Under the pieces are notes generated by a model. The model was given only the letters and a program-made list of their open reading frames with translations. It made no database searches and had not been told where the DNA came from. Below, piece by piece: positions 8,101-10,925 of a DNA stretch of 10,925 nt. The DNA is taken from positions 1 through 10,925 of the forward strand of contig JALLAP010000709.1 in the NCBI GenBank assembly GCA_036939355.1, in the 5' to 3' direction. Position 1 is the first letter of the stretch. Each line of letters begins with the position of its first letter. Source of the stretch: Thalassiosira profunda. Its lineage: Eukaryota > Bacillariophyta > Thalassiosirophyceae > Thalassiosirales > Thalassiosiraceae. The position numbers were made by a program, and so were the translations under genes.

Positions 8101-9423
8101 CGGGCGGGAGTTGACCGAGCTCGATTCGGCGATTCAGCGGGCGATGGTCGACCTCAACCTGCAGGCGGACATGGTGCGGTTCCTCATGGCCATCGACGCC
8201 GACACCCGCGTCGAGACCATGTCGATCACTCACATGGTCTACGGGATGGACAAGAAGGAGAAGGTCCTGGCATTGTGCGGCGAGACGAAGGTCGACAACA
8301 AGGCGTCCAGCTGGGTGACCATGATCCAGGTCTTCGAGTACTACAACTCGCACCACCTCAAGAAGGCGTTCGAGGCCGCGTTCGGCTGCGTCACCTGCCT
8401 CCCCGGATGCTTCACGATGTACCGCATCATCGCCGACGACGGCTCGCCCCTCCTCCCGGGCGACGGGGTGCTGTACGAATACTCGCGGAATGACATCGAG
8501 ACGCTGCACGAGAAGAACCTCTACCATTTGGGAGAGGACAGGATGCTTACCACGCTTCTGCTCAAGTACTACCCCGACCGGTCGCTGACGTTCATCCCCG
8601 AGGCGACGTGCTGGACCATCGTGCCGCACACCTTCCGCATCCTGTTGTCGCAGCGCCGTCGCTGGATCAACTCGACGGTTCACAACATGTTCGAATTGCT
8701 CAAGGTCAACACCATGTGCGGGGTGTGCTGCGTGTCGATGAAGGTGGTGGTATTCATCGATCTCATCGCGACCATGATTCTCCCGGCATCCTACGTCTAC
8801 GCCATGTACCTCCTCTTCCTTGGTGAGTATTAGTTGATGTGGATTTTGAGGACATTATTGCGATCGCACTCACCTCAACTCTCCGTTCTACAGTGTTCTT
8901 TGAAGATATGCCTGTGTCTACGGTGCTGCTCATCCTGTACGGAATCATCATGGGAGTGCAAATCATCGTCTTCATTCTGAGGTCGCGTTGGGAGTACCTC
9001 TGGTGGTTCTTCATCTACTTCACGATCGGCCTGCCGGTCTTCTACCTCATCCTGCCCACCTACGCCTTCTGGAACATGGACGACTTCTCGTGGGGCAAGA
9101 CGCGTGCCGTTGGCGGCAGTGGTGCTGTCAATCTCGAAGCCGGTGCGGGAGACGTCGAGGACAGCGACAGTGACAGCGACGACGACGAATACAGCAAGCA
9201 GTCCCGTGGCGAGTACAACAATCTCGACGCGGACGGCGCGAGCGTCCCAAGCGCCGTGAGGGACGCCATGCACCGGGGTAGCCGCGAGGAGAGCTACATC
9301 GATGAGAGCGAGAGTGACGAGAGCGATAGCGACGACTCCGACGACTCCGGAAGCGAGTATTCGGAGAGTCAAGCGGAAAGCGAGTACTTCAGCCAGGCAA
9401 GCCGGTTGCAGGAGAGGATGTAA
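5133..9423 (+). CDS. Chitin synthase with cytochrome b5-like modules (GT2, three exons)
   Basis: Chitin synthase polymerises GlcNAc from UDP-GlcNAc and exports the chain across the plasma membrane. Exons are 5133-6414, 6532-8822 and 8894-9423, giving about 1360 residues once the seam at 7834-7873 is discounted. ATG 5133 is the first in-frame ATG, with A at -3 and G at +4. Residues 1-455 are Ser/Gly/Met/Pro-rich and disordered. Membrane segments lie near 471-488 and 503-528. A cytochrome b5-like module follows at 538-580, with HPGG at 564-567, then a second b5-like half near 667. Another membrane segment lies near 761-788. The GT2 core shows VPCYNEGDNE (about 807), VADG (Asp843), DADT (Asp976, Asp978), LPGCFTMYR (about 1043), GEDR (Asp1090) and QRRRW (1128-1132). 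Three membrane segments then precede SWGKTR (about 1250). The last 100 residues are Ser/Asp/Glu-rich. Architecture resembles fungal division-2 enzymes without the myosin motor. All core catalytic motifs are present. Confidence 0.92.
6415..6531 (+). other. Intron 1 of chitin synthase (117 bp, frame-neutral)
   Basis: The donor is GTGAGT at 6415-6420 and the acceptor is CCGCAG ending at 6531. Splicing joins GCC-A to AG-TTC, giving AKFSWASDS. The length is exactly 39 codons with no in-frame stop, so unspliced RNA also stays open. The read-through residues (Cys/His/Thr/Phe-rich) and lower GC differ sharply from the flanking Gly/Ser-rich coding sequence, which supports an intron. Confidence 0.85.
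7834..7873 (+). repeat. Duplicated 20-base assembly seam around an N
   Basis: Bases 7835-7853 and 7855-7873 match at 17 of 19 positions, joined by a single N at 7854. Both encode LGFDID in their own frames, and the two mismatches are synonymous (CTG GGA versus CTC GGG). Removing one 20-base copy restores a continuous chitin synthase frame, reading GFDIDEFEDDTFEYDC across the join. This looks like two contigs or two haplotypes abutted with a one-base gap, not a biological frameshift. Confidence 0.88.
8823..8893 (+). other. Intron 2 of chitin synthase (71 bp)
   Basis: The donor GTGAGT at 8823-8828 follows CTT-G and the acceptor TTCTACAG ends at 8893. Splicing creates a Val codon and reads LFLVFFEDM into the next membrane segment and the conserved FWNMDDFSWGKTR block. 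Unspliced reading stops at a TAG within the first intron bases. The two sides use different frames, so splicing is needed. Confidence 0.93.
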
Positions 9424-10161
9424 GGACGACAGAGAGGGAGGTTATGTACATTAATACTAGATGTTTCATTGATAATGGATAGAGAGGTTCGTCGGTCCGG
9501 CGCTGGTGGGCGGGGAAGGAGAGATAGAGAGAGGAGGAGGTTCGGTTCAGGTGGTTTTACAGTAGGAATTGATAAATCGACTGTTTCCGGCTCTCGACCC
9601 CCTCGTCGTCTCCTCTGCGGGCCTTAGCTTGATGCCGCCGGAGAGGGAATCCTCTACATCCCAATCGCGGGCTCTATCGATCATTGGCGAGCATTGAGAG
9701 CTGCGCGTGGCGTTTGCAAGTGGCATATTAGGCTCTTTTCAGCACCTTCTCCCGGTCAGTTGAGAATCGGCGTGGAAACGGCGGAGACTCTTCCTCCCCG
9801 AGCGGCGACGCTTCCACCGGCAGCTGCACCCGTCATTACTTCGAATGGTGGCATTGGGAGGCTTGCACAAAGAGAAGGCGGTGGCAAACGCTGATAGCGC
9901 CTCCTAGTGACGAGCGGCAGACATCAGTCATGTGCAACGAAATTTATTGAATGGATAACAGCTATCTCAATCATGACATGACTTCCATGTGTCTCGATGC
10001 AAAGTATCGCCCGCCGTGACATTCTTCGTCTACCGTTGAGGATCTCCGAAACAAACGCTGCCACGAAATGCACGCACAACGCCGTGCTTTGCCAGAGCTC
10101 ACAACTTTGTTGTTCGAGCAATCGATAACCAATACCCCCAAAGCAATTCCAACACCCTGTC
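9424..10161. other. Intergenic region between chitin synthase and the right-edge gene
   Basis: These 738 bases hold the chitin synthase 3' UTR and the promoter of the next plus-strand gene. A purine-rich GAGAGA-type stretch lies at about 9513-9550. The one small plus-strand frame here (9694-9894) starts at TTG and has no recognisable content. A CCAAT sequence occurs at about 10129-10133, just upstream of the next ATG, and may be chance. I see no tRNA-like fold or mobile element. Confidence 0.55.
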
Positions 10162-10925
10162 ATGTTCGTCGTGACCAACGCCACCCCCTGCATCGCCGCC
10201 GATGCCGCCGCGAAGCCTGCGACGACGCGCCGTCGTGGTGTCCGCCGCCAGTTCCGCCGCCCCACTGTCATGGTCGTCAAGAAGACCAACGACGCCAACC
10301 GTGGCGTCCTCTTCGACGCCATTGGCCCGGAGTCCAACCCGAACGAGTACAAGCTCGTGCCGGTCGGACCCCCCAAGCGTCGGTCTCGTCGCCAGCGCGG
10401 CGCCTTGAGCCGAGAACTCCAAGCCGAGGTTATCGCTGCCGCCAAGCAACGGATCGCCCGCCGCCGAAATTGCCTTGCCGATGAGATCGAGGCCGAAAAA
10501 CAACGCCTCCACAAGCTGAGCAAGGTTGCATTCTGGCTTTCGCTCTGCGAGATGGCTCCCAAGGAGGACGCTGATGAGGAGCCCATTTCTCTCGTTTCCA
10601 CTCCGGCCGTCGAGGCTGACGAGGAGGCCGACGAGGAGCCCGTGCCCATCGTTTCCACGCCTGTCGTGGAGGCTGCTGAGGCCGCTGAGGCCGACGACGA
10701 GGAGGCCGCATCCCTCAATGCCACGCCGGTGGTCGAGGCTGACGCGCAAGAGTTGACCGTCGTTTCCCCGCCAGTCGTTGAGGCCGTCGTGCAAGAGGCG
10801 TCTTCTGCTGCTCTGGACACCAAGCCAGTGCTGCTGCGGGAGGCCGTCGTCCCAGCGATCGTCCCACACCGCCGCGTCAGCTGGCACCCCAACGTCGTTT
10901 CCGCCACTGCTGTGCTTGACTGCAA
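10162..10925 (+). CDS. Unrecognised charged, repeat-bearing protein, 3' end beyond the window
   Basis: The frame runs open from ATG 10162 to the right edge, 254 codons, with no stop. An in-frame TAA at 10126-10128 makes this the first ATG. I recognise no family. Residues 1-85 are basic, with RRRGVRRQFRRP and, further on, PPKRRSRRQRG, and look nuclear. Residues about 90-130 form a likely charged helix (SRELQAEVIAAAKQRIARRR). Residues about 142-228 carry five imperfect repeats around a (V/I)VSTPxVEA core separated by Asp/Glu-rich linkers. RVSWHP follows at about 238-243 and fits the RVxF-type docking motif for protein phosphatase 1. The minus strand is also open here, but it reads as Ser/Arg/Thr-rich shadow. 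Confidence 0.72.
   Translation, partial: MFVVTNATPCIAADAAAKPATTRRRGVRRQFRRPTVMVVKKTNDANRGVLFDAIGPESNPNEYKLVPVGPPKRRSRRQRGALSRELQAEVIAAAKQRIARRRNCLADEIEAEKQRLHKLSKVAFWLSLCEMAPKEDADEEPISLVSTPAVEADEEADEEPVPIVSTPVVEAAEAAEADDEEAASLNATPVVEADAQELTVVSPPVVEAVVQEASSAALDTKPVLLREAVVPAIVPHRRVSWHPNVVSATAVLDC
10585..10845 (+). repeat. Five degenerate STPxVEA-type protein repeats
   Basis: The repeat cores start at about 10585, 10642, 10708, 10756 and 10813. The first two read ISLVSTPAVEA and VPIVSTPVVEA; later ones drift to SLNATPVVEA, TVVSPPVVEA and LDTKPVVLREA. Spacing is 48-66 bases, always whole codons. Conservation is better in the protein than in the DNA, which supports the plus-strand frame. The repeat may continue past the window. 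Confidence 0.65.

Noticed and set aside
9694..9894. Small plus-strand frame in the intergenic region
   Set aside because: It has a TTG start, no motif and no coding-like composition.
9924..10925. Minus-strand frame across the right edge
   Set aside because: It is Ser/Thr/Arg-rich and starts at a non-ATG codon at the edge. The plus frame has an ATG, codon-register repeats and a natural charge pattern.
1..10925. Mobile element, CRISPR array, prophage or biosynthetic cluster
   Set aside because: I saw no long terminal or target-site repeats, no regularly spaced repeats, no transposase or integrase motifs, and the genes are unrelated eukaryotic housekeeping or unknown genes.

Overview
This is a GC-rich nuclear eukaryotic window, not a bacterial one. 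It has spliced genes with GT-AG introns, a Mif2/CENP-C-type centromere protein, a multi-pass chitin synthase, long disordered acidic and basic tracts, and strong C/G preference at third codon positions. Chitin synthase, short GTGAGT introns and GC-rich compact gene spacing suggest a stramenopile, perhaps a centric (Thalassiosira-like) diatom. That taxonomic guess is inference; nothing in the sequence proves it.

Layout from left to right. (1) 1-241, minus strand: the N-terminus of an unrecognised protein that runs off the left edge. (2) 242-792: a divergent intergenic region with a perfect 10-bp inverted repeat close to the next gene. (3) 793-3036, plus: an uninterrupted CENP-C homologue with acidic/basic disordered regions, an AT-hook-like patch, a CENP-C motif and a C-terminal cupin. 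(4) 3037-3505: a convergent 3' intergenic region. (5) 3506 to about 4625, minus: an unrecognised coiled-coil protein, split into two frames by an eight-C run and with an unresolved 5' end. (6) about 4626-5132: another divergent upstream region. (7) 5133-9423, plus: a three-exon chitin synthase of about 1360 residues. It has a Gly/Ser/Met-rich N-terminus, membrane segments, cytochrome b5-like modules, a family-2 glycosyltransferase core and an acidic tail. Its reading frame is broken at an assembly seam around the N at 7854. (8) 9424-10161: intergenic. (9) 10162 to beyond the right edge, plus: an unrecognised Arg/Lys-rich then acidic, repeat-bearing protein with a possible PP1-docking motif.

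The genes do not form a pathway. CENP-C acts at the kinetochore and chitin synthase at the plasma membrane, and the other three have no assignable function. The clearest points for re-examination are the duplicated seam in the chitin synthase, the homopolymer frameshift in the minus-strand gene, the in-frame 117-bp intron, the degenerate b5-like modules, and the two edge genes that a stop-to-stop ORF search would miss.
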